A DNA stretch of 64,000 nucleotides from Desulfobulbus sp. (lineage in GTDB: Bacteria; Desulfobacterota; Desulfobulbia; Desulfobulbales; Desulfobulbaceae). Below, one piece after another: positions 43,714-53,175 of this stretch. Numbering within the stretch: position 1 is the first letter of the stretch; each line of letters opens with the position of its first letter. The stretch is from assembly GCA_028684915.1 (NCBI GenBank), contig JAQUEZ010000004.1, forward strand, positions 22,194 through 86,193, written 5' to 3'. A model generated the notes under the pieces. The model had not been told where the DNA came from and did not search any database. It was given only the letters and a program-made list of their open reading frames with translations. The position numbers and the translations under genes are program-made.

Positions 43714-44634
43714 ATGTCTGTTTATGTTATTGGCCACAAAAGTCCGGATACCGATTCTGTAACTTCCGCAATTGCTTATGCTGAGTTAATGAAAGCCAAA
43801 GGCGAGGATTATGTTGCCGCTGTTGCGAGCAAGCTGAATCCTGAGTCCGAGACTGTATTGAAGAATTTCGGTTTTGCCACTCCCGAAATCCTTACCGATG
43901 CCACCGGCAAAAAAATTGCCCTGGTTGACCACAGCGATCTGGCTCAGGCCCCGGACAATCTGTCCGCCGGTGAGGTTGTTGCCGTTGTCGACCATCACAA
44001 AATCGGTGATGTCACCACCAATCAGCCGATCTTTTTCTGTGCTATGCCTGTTGGCTGCACCGGTACCGTTCTCAAGATCCTCTATGATATGGAAGGCATT
44101 GCTGTTCAGCCGAAAGTCGCTGGCCTGATGCTGTCTGCTATCCTCAGCGATACCGTTAACTTCAAGTCCCCGACCTGTACTCCTGCAGACAAGAAGGCTG
44201 TTGCTGAATTGTCCGCTATCGCTGGTGTTACCGACACCGACGGGCTGTTCATGGAGATGCTCAAAGCCAAGAGTGCCGTAGCCGGCGTTCCGCCGATGGA
44301 ATTGCTCCATCGTGACTACAAAGATTTCGATATGAACGGCAAGAAAGTCGGTGTTGGCCAGCTTGAGCTTGCTACCCTGGATCAGGTTGCTGATATGCGT
44401 GAGGCACTGTACGGTGCCATGAAAGAGCAGAAAGGCACCGAGCGTCATTCCGTACTGTTGATGCTGACTGATGTTGTTAAAGAGGGTACCGATCTGTTGG
44501 TTCTCTCCGATGATCCTGCAATGATCGAAGGTGCTTTTGGTGCCAAACTCTCCGGCAACTCCATGTGGATCGATGGCATGATGAGCCGTAAAAAACAAAC
44601 CGTTCCCAACCTGCAGAAGGCTTTTGGCTGCTAA
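43714..44634 (+). CDS. ppaC: Manganese-dependent inorganic pyrophosphatase
   Basis: Family II pyrophosphatase of the DHH superfamily, 306 aa. Metal ligands are visible in IGHKSPDTDSV (H8, D12, D14), IALVDHSDL and VDHHKIGD (the DHH motif), and ILSDTVNFKSPT. The C-terminal domain has the substrate-binding SRKKQTVP. It hydrolyses pyrophosphate from biosynthesis and, in sulfate reducers, from sulfate activation. Codons are strongly biased towards GTT and GCT, and promoter and terminator bracket it tightly, consistent with high monocistronic expression. Confidence 0.95.
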   Translation: MSVYVIGHKSPDTDSVTSAIAYAELMKAKGEDYVAAVASKLNPESETVLKNFGFATPEILTDATGKKIALVDHSDLAQAPDNLSAGEVVAVVDHHKIGDVTTNQPIFFCAMPVGCTGTVLKILYDMEGIAVQPKVAGLMLSAILSDTVNFKSPTCTPADKKAVAELSAIAGVTDTDGLFMEMLKAKSAVAGVPPMELLHRDYKDFDMNGKKVGVGQLELATLDQVADMREALYGAMKEQKGTERHSVLLMLTDVVKEGTDLLVLSDDPAMIEGAFGAKLSGNSMWIDGMMSRKKQTVPNLQKAFGC

Positions 44635-44665
44635 TTGACGATCGGTTGTTGCTGTCTATAAAAAA

Positions 44666-44689
44666 GGCCGCCCATTGGCGGCCTTTTTT
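44666..44689 (+). terminator. Rho-independent terminator after ppaC
   Basis: GGCCGCC and GGCGGCC form a 7-bp GC stem with loop CATT, followed by six T. An A run precedes it, so it may also act for the convergent gene at 44729. Confidence 0.92.
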
Positions 44690-44728
44690 ATTGGCTTCTT
44701 TTGAGCGAGGGGTTGGAACGATTTCTCC

Positions 44729-45721
44729 TTACGGCTTGTTTTGCTGTTCACGCTTGGCGATCTGCCGTTGGGCCTGTTTAACGATAGCCTCAACCGCAGG
44801 GTCGTTGCGCATCGACATTTTCAGGGCTATGTAACGATTACTGTAGAGGGAGTCGTTACTGTCCGCCTCGGTTGCTGCACTTGCAGCCTCCTTCCATCGG
44901 CCATGGCCATTCCACTGGATATCAAGCACTCCCAGATATTTTCCCCGAATATCGGTCTGGCTGATCAGGGTATTTTTGATCACAGTCGGGATCTTGTTGC
45001 CGATAACGTGTCCGGCCTGAAGAATACAGTCGATTGTGTCGAACTTGCGGGCTATTTCTTGGTTATCCGCCATGGAGTAGTTGGAGAGCAGGAGGATAAA
45101 ATCCGCCGTGGGTTGCACCGATAAAATTGCAGGCTCGAGAACTTCTTCCCAGGGAAGAAGTTGAAAGCCCTCTCCCCCGGCCACGGCATGATGGTCGGTA
45201 AGGCCGATGATGGCTACACGTAAATCATCTGCCTTTAACCAGGTGACCGGTGTGAAAAGCGGTTTTTTTGTACCCGGCTCAACCAAGTTTGCCGAGAGCA
45301 GACTGAACGCGGGGGGCTGGTGCAGGGCTGTCAAAAACGGGATGCCAGCGGCCAGGTCAAGGTTGCCCACGCCCATGATTTCTCCCCCCATGGTGCGGGT
45401 GGCTTGAGCAACAGCACTGGCAGTGATGGTGGCGACATCCAGCTCAGCAGGGGTGAGGTCTTTTTTAAAGAGCATATTACCGCTGCTGATCAGGAGTGCG
45501 GGCTGATCGGCATCATTTGCCAGGCTGTGAACGAGGAAAGATTTTTTGGACAGACCGCCCAGGCGACTATGGCCTCAGCCGCAGCCGTCGAGTTCTCCCA
45601 TATTATCGTTGCTGTAGAGTAGGCGAAAACCAGCCGCCTCGACCCGAAGAGGCGCAACGAGCAGGCTCAAAAGAAGAAATCCGAGGAAAAGAGGGCTATT
45701 TTTTTTTGTTTTGCTGTTCAT
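44729..45721 (-). CDS. Metallophosphatase/5'-nucleotidase-like protein, candidate selenoprotein (U49)
   Basis: A conventional reading finds only a 248-codon frame from 45475. Upstream the same frame continues without a break to ATG 45721 except for one TGA (45577-45575). The extended N terminus is a convincing signal peptide (NSPLFLGFLLLSLLVAPLRVEA) followed by FRLLYSNDNMGELDGCG-TGA-GHSRLGGLSKKSF. From memory, related 5'-nucleotidase-like proteins carry GELEPCGC...LGGLARR here, so the TGA replaces the second Cys of CGC. This is the pattern expected for selenocysteine. The full product would be 330 aa and exported. The start overlaps the rarA stop by 26 bp. A small CGC/GCG hairpin lies 9-18 bases after the TGA. 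A nonsense mutation remains the alternative, but the frame on both sides is intact and protein-like. Confidence 0.75.
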
Positions 45722-47069
45722 TGTTTTGGGCACGTTGTTTGAGGATTTGTCGCCATTTGGTCAGTCGGTCCTTGATCACAGCTTCATGGCCACGATTGGT
45801 TGGTTCATAATAGGTTGTACCTGCAAGTTCGGGTGGCAAGTGTTCTTGGAGAACGAGGCCGTCTCGGTCGTCGTGGGCGTATTGATATCCTCGGCCGTAC
45901 CCGATATTCTTCATCAGTTTGGTGGGGGCATTGCGGATGTGGAGAGGCACCGGTAAAGATCCGGTTCGCTCAATATCGGCTCGCACCCGATGGGTGCACA
46001 CATAAACGGCATTGCTTTTTGGTGCCGTAGCTAGGTAGGCTACTATCTGGTACAGTGCCAGTTCTCCTTCAGGCGAGCCGAGCATGTGGTAGGCCTCTCG
46101 TCCGTTGAGGGCCATCTGCAGGGCTTGCGGATCGGCATTGCCGATATCCTCGGAGGCAAACCGGATCATGCGCCGCGCAATGTAGAGTGGGTCTTCACCG
46201 CTGACCAGCATCCGCCCCAGCCAGTAAACTGCACCGTCCGGATCGGAGTCGCGTAGGCTTTTGTGCAGGGCCGAGATCAGGTTGTAGTGCTCCTCGCCAT
46301 GGGCGTCGTAGCGAAGGGTTTTCTGCTGCAGCGATTGCTCGACAAAATCTGTGGTGATCAGTTGCGGATTTGGGCCGAGAGTGTCTCCATTTTTTTGTTG
46401 TCTTGTGCGTTCACCTAGAAGAGCAGCCACGGTTTCCAGGAGATTGAGAGCCCGGCGGCAGTCACCGTCTGCAGATTCGGCGAGCAAAGCCAGGGCCTGA
46501 TCTTCGATGGTAAGCTGTAATTTCCCTAACCCATGTATTTCATCTGTTAAGGCTCGCTGTAATACCTGTTGGATATCTTCAATGCCCAGTGGGGCCAGGA
46601 GCAGCACCTGGCAGCGCGAGAGTAAGGGCGCGTTAATTTGGAACGAAGGGTTTTCTGTGGTTGCGCCGATAAGCGTTAAAAGACCGCTTTCCACATGGGG
46701 GAGGAAGGCATCCTGTTGGTTTTTGTTGAAACGGTGAATTTCGTCGACAAAGAGAAGCGTGGGGCGATGGTCTAACTCCAGCACTGTCTTGGCCTGATCA
46801 ACGATCTGACGAATCTCTTTGACCCCCGAGAATACTGCTGAAAAGAAGATGAAACGGGCGGATATTGAGTGGGCGAGGATCGTGGCCAAGGTTGTCTTGC
46901 CCGAACCGGGGGGCCCCCAGAGCAGCAACGAAGGGATCCGGCCACTGTCGATCAGCTGGCTCAAAAATTGTCCCCGGCCGACCAGATGGGGTTGGCCGAC
47001 AAAATCGTCGAGGCGAATGGGGCGCATTCGTTCGGCAAGGGGGCTGTTGTGAGAGGCGTGTGCAGGCAT
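45696..47069 (-). CDS. rarA: Replication-associated recombination ATPase RarA (MgsA)
   Basis: 457-aa AAA+ ATPase that acts at stalled replication forks. Walker A GPPGSGKTT is at 52-60, Walker B LLFVDEIHRFNKNQQDAFLP at about 104-123, sensor 1 is in IGATTENPSF, and DCRRALNLLE marks the sensor 2 region. The C-terminal tetramerisation domain includes DPLYIARRMIRFASEDIGNADPQAL and ends in a basic, Gln/Lys-rich tail. Its 3' end overlaps the start of the candidate selenoprotein gene, so the two are probably co-transcribed. Confidence 0.94.
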   Translation of the reverse strand: MPAHASHNSPLAERMRPIRLDDFVGQPHLVGRGQFLSQLIDSGRIPSLLLWGPPGSGKTTLATILAHSISARFIFFSAVFSGVKEIRQIVDQAKTVLELDHRPTLLFVDEIHRFNKNQQDAFLPHVESGLLTLIGATTENPSFQINAPLLSRCQVLLLAPLGIEDIQQVLQRALTDEIHGLGKLQLTIEDQALALLAESADGDCRRALNLLETVAALLGERTRQQKNGDTLGPNPQLITTDFVEQSLQQKTLRYDAHGEEHYNLISALHKSLRDSDPDGAVYWLGRMLVSGEDPLYIARRMIRFASEDIGNADPQALQMALNGREAYHMLGSPEGELALYQIVAYLATAPKSNAVYVCTHRVRADIERTGSLPVPLHIRNAPTKLMKNIGYGRGYQYAHDDRDGLVLQEHLPPELAGTTYYEPTNRGHEAVIKDRLTKWRQILKQRAQNNEQQNKKK

Positions 47070-47406
47070 GGCTGATACTATACTCCAGAGGCAATGAAAT
47101 GAATAGTCCGGGCTCGTGATATCCCCTCTTTCTGCGCTCCTATTGTTTGCCTTGCCTTTCCCTGAGTGATACCATTAAAGTAATTCAGTCGCATGGATTG
47201 GGTCGCATGGGGCCAAAACCTCAAGACCAACTACACTGTTTCGTGAAATCACGTTTTTTGGCATGAAAGTCTTTTCCTGAGTTCATTAACAAGCGCGCAA
47301 AAATAAACAACTCGATGCAGCTTTGTCAAAGCCGGTAGCGACAAAATAGAAGTTTTGTCTTTAAGCCACTAGCTGAAAGTGCCACAGTCATTGACTGAGA
47401 GACTAC
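47070..47406. other. Intergenic region between divergent rarA and cyclase genes
   Basis: Divergent promoter region of about 340 bp. No repeat, RNA gene or convincing promoter hexamer pair was recognised. Confidence 0.4.
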
Positions 47407-48984
47407 ATGAAATTACCCGTTGTTCTCCTGACCGCCAATGAAACCCACGCTGGGAATATTCTCAAGGCCCTGGCGGATTTGCGAGTTCTCCTCTGCCGAA
47501 AGGTGGAGGAGGTTCGCTTGCTCTGCCAAAGCCAGAATCTGGCTCTGGTGTTGATTGTTGATGATCCACCGGATATTGACGGTCACAAGATTTTTGTCGA
47601 GCTCAGCTCGGTTCAGCCAGGTCTGGCTGGTATCCTTCTTGTTCCCGGTCGCCCAGATGCCCATGTTTTGCAGGGAGCACTCGATGCCGGTTTTTCGGGA
47701 TTGGTCGAGTTGCGTTACGCACCTGAGTTACTCGCAGGTGTGGTGCAGCAAGCCTGGCAACGTTATAAGCTCCAATGGGAAAATAGCCGCCTGCGGACCC
47801 TGGTCCCTCTTTACCGGCTGGGGGAGCTGTTTTTTGCTGCCACCACCGAGCAGGATTTGCTTGAAGAGCTGTTGCAGGCTGTGACCGGGCAGACCGGCGC
47901 CCACCAAATTTCCGTCATGCTCTACGATGCCGAGGAAAAGAGCTTGCGTATAGTGGCCTCCCGCGGACTCGATCCGGCACTGGCCGCTTCGATTCGAGTG
48001 GCTCCTGGTGAGCAGATCTCAGGCTGGGTGTATCAGCAAGGAAAATCAGTGATCCTCAATAAGGAGGATCAGCATTCCTCCATGTTCGCGACACTGCTCA
48101 AACAGCCAGATCTGGTAACGGCCATCTCCTTTCCGCTGCGGATCTGTGATCGGGTTATCGGCGTGCTCAATATCAGCCAGAAGACCACGGAGGAACGCTT
48201 TTCCTCAGCGGATAAGGAAATGCTCTCCATTATTTGCAGCCAGGCTGCCAATGCCCTGGATAATCTCCGTTCACGGCAGTTGTTGGCCCAGACAACCCGG
48301 CTGCGGACCCTGTTTGAGCAGTACGTTGCCCCAGAGGTTGCCGAATTGCTGCTTGCCCAGCATACCGACCTGATGGATCTCGGTGAGATAACTCAAGTCA
48401 CGGTTCTCTTCGCTGATATCCGCAATTTCACCCGACTGGTACAGCATGTGGAACTGCCCTTGCTGCGCCGGTTTCTCAATGAATTCTTTCAGATGTTTAC
48501 CGATGTTGTCTTTCAGTGGCAGGGTACGGTCGATAAATTTATGGGTGATGCGGTGCTCTCGGTTTTCGGCGCACCGGTCAAGCTGGAAAATCCCAGCCTG
48601 GCTGCTGTACAGGCCGCCTGGGCGATTCGTTCTCGCTTTGCAGACCTGCGCCAGCGCTGGATTCCTAAGTCTCAGGAGTTTGCCAAAGTGGATTTAGGGG
48701 TCGCGGTGACCAGCGGCACGATGTTTATCGGGAACATCGGCTCCTGTCGGCGTTTTGATTATACTGTGATCGGCAATGAGGTGAATTTCGCCCAGAGATT
48801 GGCAGCTGAATCTTCGGAATGTTGTGTGTATATCACCGAGCCAGTGCGAGATGCAGTTGCCGACACTTTCAAAACCGCCGCCCTGGGAGAGATGCAACTG
48901 CGTGGAGTGGAAAAGGCTATCCCGGTCTTTTCGATTTGTGATCTACGTTGTTCTGAGAGAGGAACGCTTGCGGTGAATGATTAA
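47407..48984 (+). CDS. GAF-domain class III adenylate/guanylate cyclase
   Basis: 525-aa soluble cyclase. A receiver-like N-terminal domain (about 1-120) seems degenerate, with VDDPPDIDG where a phosphoacceptor would lie. A GAF domain follows (about 145-295), then a linker helix and the catalytic class III domain (about 335-505) with FADIRNFTRL (metal-binding Asp), DKFMGDAVLSVFGAP (second metal Asp) and IGNEVNFAQRLA. It converts ATP, or possibly GTP, to the cyclic nucleotide under control of a GAF ligand. The stops of this gene and the PilZ gene overlap by four bases on opposite strands. Confidence 0.9.
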   Translation: MKLPVVLLTANETHAGNILKALADLRVLLCRKVEEVRLLCQSQNLALVLIVDDPPDIDGHKIFVELSSVQPGLAGILLVPGRPDAHVLQGALDAGFSGLVELRYAPELLAGVVQQAWQRYKLQWENSRLRTLVPLYRLGELFFAATTEQDLLEELLQAVTGQTGAHQISVMLYDAEEKSLRIVASRGLDPALAASIRVAPGEQISGWVYQQGKSVILNKEDQHSSMFATLLKQPDLVTAISFPLRICDRVIGVLNISQKTTEERFSSADKEMLSIICSQAANALDNLRSRQLLAQTTRLRTLFEQYVAPEVAELLLAQHTDLMDLGEITQVTVLFADIRNFTRLVQHVELPLLRRFLNEFFQMFTDVVFQWQGTVDKFMGDAVLSVFGAPVKLENPSLAAVQAAWAIRSRFADLRQRWIPKSQEFAKVDLGVAVTSGTMFIGNIGSCRRFDYTVIGNEVNFAQRLAAESSECCVYITEPVRDAVADTFKTAALGEMQLRGVEKAIPVFSICDLRCSERGTLAVND

Positions 48985-49427
48985 CTGCGCTGCGAGCGTC
49001 GGCAATGTGTCTGCCACCAGTCGGCCCGGTGTTTTTGATTGATAGCAAGAGCCTCCTGGAGTTCCTGCATCTTTTTTTTGTCTGGATCTTCACTGAACGC
49101 CACGCCCATCTTGAAGGCGCGTATCTCTCCCTGTTGAAAGAGGTCCAGCCAGACTGGGCGTGCGTGCAGGCGGCAATGTTCGAGAACCGGCGGCAGGCTT
49201 AGGCATAGCTCCAGCTCCCTCTTACCGTTCTCCCGAGTTGAATGAAATACATGGAAAGATTTCTGCATAACCTGGCTCATCAACAGGCAGGCACCGTGGA
49301 TGGAGATATCAATGATTCTGCCGGCAAAAGGTCCGGCAATACGTTTATAATCAGGCGTCTGAACCACATGTACCTCAAGGGGGAGGTAGTCGGTCAGGCG
49401 CGGTGATCTGCGGGAATCGACGCTCAT
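48981..49427 (-). CDS. PilZ domain protein
   Basis: 148-aa protein with the two cyclic-di-GMP contact motifs: RRSPR near the N terminus and DISIHGACL about 45 residues later. A beta-barrel-like region follows (CLSLPPVLEHCRLHARPVWLD, FKMGVAFSE). It is likely a stand-alone c-di-GMP receptor acting through protein contact. ATG 49427 is placed four codons before RRSPR; the frame continues to 49499 with unrelated sequence. Confidence 0.8.
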   Translation of the reverse strand: MSVDSRRSPRLTDYLPLEVHVVQTPDYKRIAGPFAGRIIDISIHGACLLMSQVMQKSFHVFHSTRENGKRELELCLSLPPVLEHCRLHARPVWLDLFQQGEIRAFKMGVAFSEDPDKKKMQELQEALAINQKHRADWWQTHCRRSQRS

Positions 49428-49553
49428 AATGACCTGTTCTTTTGTCTGGGACGGGTTTAGGGGGGTGAAAAATACGGCACTCCAGTGTATGGTACCCATT
49501 TACACCAAGGATAGCATACTCACACCTGTTCGTGTGGACAAAATTTACAAGGC

Positions 49554-49598
49554 AGGCAGCAACGGCCTCTTTTGCGGCGTGCTGCCTGTTTTCTTTTG
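49554..49598 (+). terminator. Terminator-like hairpin without an upstream gene
   Basis: AGGCAGCA (49554-49561) pairs with TGCTGCCT (49580-49587), and GTTTTCTTTTG follows. It lies in the forward direction between the start of the minus-strand PilZ gene and the aldehyde dehydrogenase, so it terminates no known gene. It could end a short transcript begun near 49450-49520, or act as an attenuator for the dehydrogenase. Confidence 0.55.
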
Positions 49599-49727
49599 TT
49601 TGTCGTTCTTAGATATAGCCATGAGACCGACGTTTCCTGCCTTGTTAAGGGCTCTTTTTATGAGAAGCGTTTTCCGTTTTTTGCGGTTTTACGAGGACAT
49701 CTTGTTCGGAATTGTTGAGAGGGGGCA

Positions 49728-51191
49728 ATGAATTTACGTTGTCAAGAGCTGTTGCGCTCCCAGTGTTTTGTCGATGGTGCCTGGATTGATGGTCAGGGGA
49801 TGCAACGCATCCCGGTCTATAATCCTGCCTGTAACGAGTTGGTGGGTTCGGTGCCGGCGCTTGGGCGGGAAGAAACCGCCCTTGCCATTGTGGCCGCTTC
49901 CCGTGCCTGGCCGGCCTGGCGAGCTCTGACTGCACGTGAGCGATCCCGTCTACTGCGGCGCTGGTATGACCTTATAGTTGAGCATCATCGGGATCTGGCA
50001 ATACTCATGACCTTAGAGCAGGGCAAGCCGCTTGCCGAGGCCAGAGGAGAGGTGCTGCATGGCGCCTCCTACGTCGAATGGTACGCCGAAGAGGCCAAGC
50101 GAGTCTACGGTGATACTATTCCCATGGCGCAGAAAGGAAAGCGCATTGTGGTGCTCAAGGAACCTGTGGGGGTCTGCGCTGCGATCACTCCCTGGAATTT
50201 TCCTTCGTCGATGATAACCCGCAAAGCCGCGCCAGCCCTTGCCGCCGGTTGTCCGGTGGTGGTGAAACCTGCAAGCCAAACACCGTTTTCTGCACTGGCT
50301 CTTGCCTGGCTGGCTCAGCAGGCCGGGTTTCCGCCCGGAGTGTTCAACGTCATTACCGGGCCTGCCGAGGAGATCGGCCAGGAGATGACCTCCAACCCTC
50401 TGGTGCGCAAGCTCAGTTTTACTGGCTCGACTGCGGTCGGCAAACTCCTTATGCGCGACTGCGCTGCCACGGTGAAGAAAGTTTCCCTGGAACTTGGCGG
50501 TCACGCCCCCTTTATTGTCTTTGATGATGCCGATCTTGATGCCGCCGTACAAGGTGCCATGGCATCCAAGTATCGGAACTCAGGTCAGACCTGTGTCTGC
50601 GCCAACCGTTTTATCGTCCAGGAATCGGTCTATGAGCTGTTTGCCGAAAAGCTGGTCAAGGCCGTTGAACAGTTACGCGTGGGAAGTGGATTTGACGAGG
50701 GCGTGCAGCAGGGGCCGTTGATTGATCTCGGAGCGGTGGAAAAGGTTGAAGGGCAGGTCAAGGACGCCGTGGCCAAGGGCGCCCGCATTGCCTGTGGTGG
50801 TGAACGGGTTCAGCATTCCGGTTTTTTTTATGCCCCGACGGTTCTTCTCAATGCTTCAGAGGAGATGTGCATTGCCCACAATGAAACCTTTGGGCCGGTG
50901 GCCCCGCTTTTTTCCTTTAAAGATGATCGGGAAGCCGTGGTCCTAGCCAACAAAACACCCTATGGCCTGGCCGCCTATTTTTACAGCCGTGACATCGGTC
51001 GGATCTGGCGGATGGCTGAGGCGCTGGAGTACGGTATGGTGGGTATCAATACTGGCCGCATGTCGTCCGAGGCCGCACCTTTTGGCGGCATCAAAGAATC
51101 GGGTATTGGTCGAGAAGGGTCTAAGTATGGACTGGAAGAATATCTGGAATTGAAATATCTTTGCCTGGGAGGGTTGGGCACTTCTTTGTGA
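49728..51191 (+). CDS. NAD(P)-dependent succinate-semialdehyde-type aldehyde dehydrogenase
   Basis: 487-aa aldehyde dehydrogenase resembling GabD. The cofactor region is PWNFPSSMITRKAAPALAAG, SFTGSTAVGK follows, the general base lies in LELGGHAP and the catalytic Cys in SGQTCVCANR. SEAAPFGGIKESGIGREGSKYG is the typical C-terminal signature of succinate-semialdehyde dehydrogenases. It oxidises a semialdehyde to the acid. No aminotransferase is nearby, so the source of the substrate is unclear. It is convergent with folE2, eight bases away. Confidence 0.87.
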   Translation: MNLRCQELLRSQCFVDGAWIDGQGMQRIPVYNPACNELVGSVPALGREETALAIVAASRAWPAWRALTARERSRLLRRWYDLIVEHHRDLAILMTLEQGKPLAEARGEVLHGASYVEWYAEEAKRVYGDTIPMAQKGKRIVVLKEPVGVCAAITPWNFPSSMITRKAAPALAAGCPVVVKPASQTPFSALALAWLAQQAGFPPGVFNVITGPAEEIGQEMTSNPLVRKLSFTGSTAVGKLLMRDCAATVKKVSLELGGHAPFIVFDDADLDAAVQGAMASKYRNSGQTCVCANRFIVQESVYELFAEKLVKAVEQLRVGSGFDEGVQQGPLIDLGAVEKVEGQVKDAVAKGARIACGGERVQHSGFFYAPTVLLNASEEMCIAHNETFGPVAPLFSFKDDREAVVLANKTPYGLAAYFYSRDIGRIWRMAEALEYGMVGINTGRMSSEAAPFGGIKESGIGREGSKYGLEEYLELKYLCLGGLGTSL

Positions 51192-51199
51192 CGCCCGAT

Positions 51200-51958
51200 T
51201 CAGGGGCTTTCAGTTGAGATCATGGATAAATCATGGCTGTCAACAAAGGCATAGGCGCTGTGGTTGTGGATCGATTCAAAGCTTTCCACTCCCACTGAAA
51301 ACCAGGCGACATTGGGGAGGACCATGACCTTCTGCGCCACCTTTCGGACCACATCTTCAACAAACATCGGTTGGGCATAGGCCTGTTCGGTAACAAATTT
51401 TTCATCAGGTCGTTTCAGAAGCGCATAGATCTCAGAAGAACCGCAGGTCTCGACTAGACTAATCAGATCTTCCAGCCAGATCATAGCCAGCGGTCGAAGA
51501 GTGAGGGTGACTGCCGCCCGTTGATTGTGCGCACCTGCCTTACTGATCTCTTTGGAACAGGGGCAGAGGGTGGTCACCGGGACGACCACCGTCAACAGGG
51601 GTTCTGTGCCGGTTCCGGAGTCGGCCGTAAAGGAGCATTGATACTCCATCAGGCTGGTTGTGGCGGTTACCGGAGCCTGTTTGGCGATGAAGTAAGGGAA
51701 ATGCATTTCCAGGCTGGCCTCGTCGGCCTGAAGTCGGTTTCGGATTTTTGCCAGGAGTTCAGGGAAGACACCGGAGTGGATGTCCGGCAAATACTCGGTG
51801 AGCACCGCTCGCATGATGGTCACGCAGGAGGCTGCACGTTCTTTGGGCACCTGGGCCATGAGACACATGGTGGCCACGGTCTGCTGTATTCCCCCATCTT
51901 TTTTAGGGATGCGGACCGGGCAGGTGAAATTGCTGATTCCAACGGATTGTAACGACAT
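51200..51958 (-). CDS. folE2: GTP cyclohydrolase FolE2
   Basis: Type IB GTP cyclohydrolase, 252 aa, making dihydroneopterin triphosphate for folate or preQ biosynthesis. Diagnostic stretches are VTTLCPCSKEISKAGAHNQR, with the metal-binding Cys, and MFVEDVVRKVA. FolE2 can use metals other than zinc, which suits anaerobic or metal-limited cells. ATG 51958 is taken as the start; a TTG two codons earlier is in frame, and no strong ribosome site is visible. Confidence 0.93.
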   Translation of the reverse strand: MSLQSVGISNFTCPVRIPKKDGGIQQTVATMCLMAQVPKERAASCVTIMRAVLTEYLPDIHSGVFPELLAKIRNRLQADEASLEMHFPYFIAKQAPVTATTSLMEYQCSFTADSGTGTEPLLTVVVPVTTLCPCSKEISKAGAHNQRAAVTLTLRPLAMIWLEDLISLVETCGSSEIYALLKRPDEKFVTEQAYAQPMFVEDVVRKVAQKVMVLPNVAWFSVGVESFESIHNHSAYAFVDSHDLSMISTESP

Positions 51959-52143
51959 AGACAAATCTCATAATGAAGGGAAAACCTCCCTTACCCGATT
52001 TTACCCGGATCAGCAAGCCTTGACAGGTTTCGACGTGCCCCGGCTTCTTGTCGAGAATAGGTGCTTTTCTGCTGCCTTCTTTGTTTGATCGATTGAAGAA
52101 ACTGTGGTAATTTGGGGCGTAAAATCAACCGTTAATTTCGAGG

Positions 52144-52524
52144 ATGGATACAGTTCGCATCGATAAATGGCTTTGGGCGGCTCGTTTTTTTAAAACCAGA
52201 TCCTTGGCCTCCCAGGCGGTCAGCGGTGGCCATGTCACGTTAAACGGGAATCGGGTGAAACCCTCACGAACTGTGCAGGTTGGTGATATCTTGCTGGTTC
52301 GTCGTGATTTTCTTGAATTTACTCTCAAAGTGATCGAGCTGAGCGAACGTCGCGGTCCGGCCAGTGCGGCTCGGACCTTGTATGAGGAGAGCGCTGAATC
52401 AGTGAGCAAGCGGGATGCCTTGGAAGATCAACGGCGAATACTGCGGCTGCAGGGTGCCCCCCCCGAACGGCGGCCGGAAAAACATGAACGGCGCAAAATC
52501 CGCCGATTTCTTAAAAAAGAGTAG
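52144..52524 (+). CDS. hslR: S4-domain RNA-binding protein Hsp15
   Basis: 126-aa protein with an N-terminal S4 domain (RIDKWLWAARFFKTRSLASQAVSGGHVTLNGNRVKPSRTV) and a basic C-terminal tail (PPERRPEKHERRKIRRFLKKE). Hsp15 rescues stalled 50S subunits that still carry peptidyl-tRNA. It leads a run of closely spaced genes including purH-N, purN and pyrR. Confidence 0.88.
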   Translation: MDTVRIDKWLWAARFFKTRSLASQAVSGGHVTLNGNRVKPSRTVQVGDILLVRRDFLEFTLKVIELSERRGPASAARTLYEESAESVSKRDALEDQRRILRLQGAPPERRPEKHERRKIRRFLKKE

Positions 52525-52542
52525 GATATTGAAGGAGCGATG

Positions 52543-53175
52543 ATGAAAATAGTTGAGCGGGCACTGATCAGCCTGACCGATAAATCGGGTTGTGAGGATT
52601 TTGCCAAGGCTTTGGCCGCCATGGGGATTGAAATTCTCTCCACCGGTGGAACCGCCAAAAAACTGCGGGCCAGCGGCGTCCAGGTTAAGGATGTGTCCGA
52701 ATTCACTGGATTTCCAGAGATGCTTGACGGCCGGGTAAAAACCCTGCATCCGTTGGTTCACGGCGGCATTCTCAATCAACGCGCCAATGCCGAACATCAG
52801 GAGCAGTGCAACAATCATGGGATCAAACCCATCGATATCGTGGCTGTCAACCTCTACGCTTTTGGCAACACCGTTGCCGATCCCAACTGCACCCTGGCCG
52901 ATGCAATTGAAAACATTGACATCGGTGGCCCGACGCTGCTGCGGGCCTCGGCGAAAAATTTCCATGATGTGACCGTGATCGTCGATCCTGCCGACTATGC
53001 AGTGGTTCTTGCAGAGTTGAAGGCGCAGGGCAACACCACCTTGGCTACCCGTTTCCGTCTTGCCTGCAAGGTCTTTGAGCTGACCTCCACCTACGATACA
53101 GCCATTATCCAGTGGTTACGCACGGTTGATCCTCAAAACAATCCCTATTTTACCGAGGGTGTAACCTATGCTTAA
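52543..53175 (+). CDS. IMP cyclohydrolase, single-domain PurH
   Basis: 210-aa protein matching only the N-terminal MGS-like half of bifunctional Pur[76 protein letters not shown]. It performs the final ring closure of purine synthesis, FAICAR to IMP. The AICAR transformylase half, about 300 residues, is absent and no remnant follows. Formylation of AICAR must therefore use a separate enzyme such as PurP or a stand-alone transformylase. Of the two adjacent ATGs, 52543 has the better distance to AAGGAG. Confidence 0.9.
   Translation: MKIVERALISLTDKSGCEDFAKALAAMGIEILSTGGTAKKLRASGVQVKDVSEFTGFPEMLDGRVKTLHPLVHGGILNQRANAEHQEQCNNHGIKPIDIVAVNLYAFGNTVADPNCTLADAIENIDIGGPTLLRASAKNFHDVTVIVDPADYAVVLAELKAQGNTTLATRFRLACKVFELTSTYDTAIIQWLRTVDPQNNPYFTEGVTYA

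Noticed and set aside
45475..45577. Treating the metallophosphatase as starting at ATG 45475 or as a simple pseudogene
   Set aside because: The upstream frame encodes a signal peptide and the conserved GEL..CG motif in frame; only one TGA interrupts it, at a Cys position, so read-through as selenocysteine is favoured.
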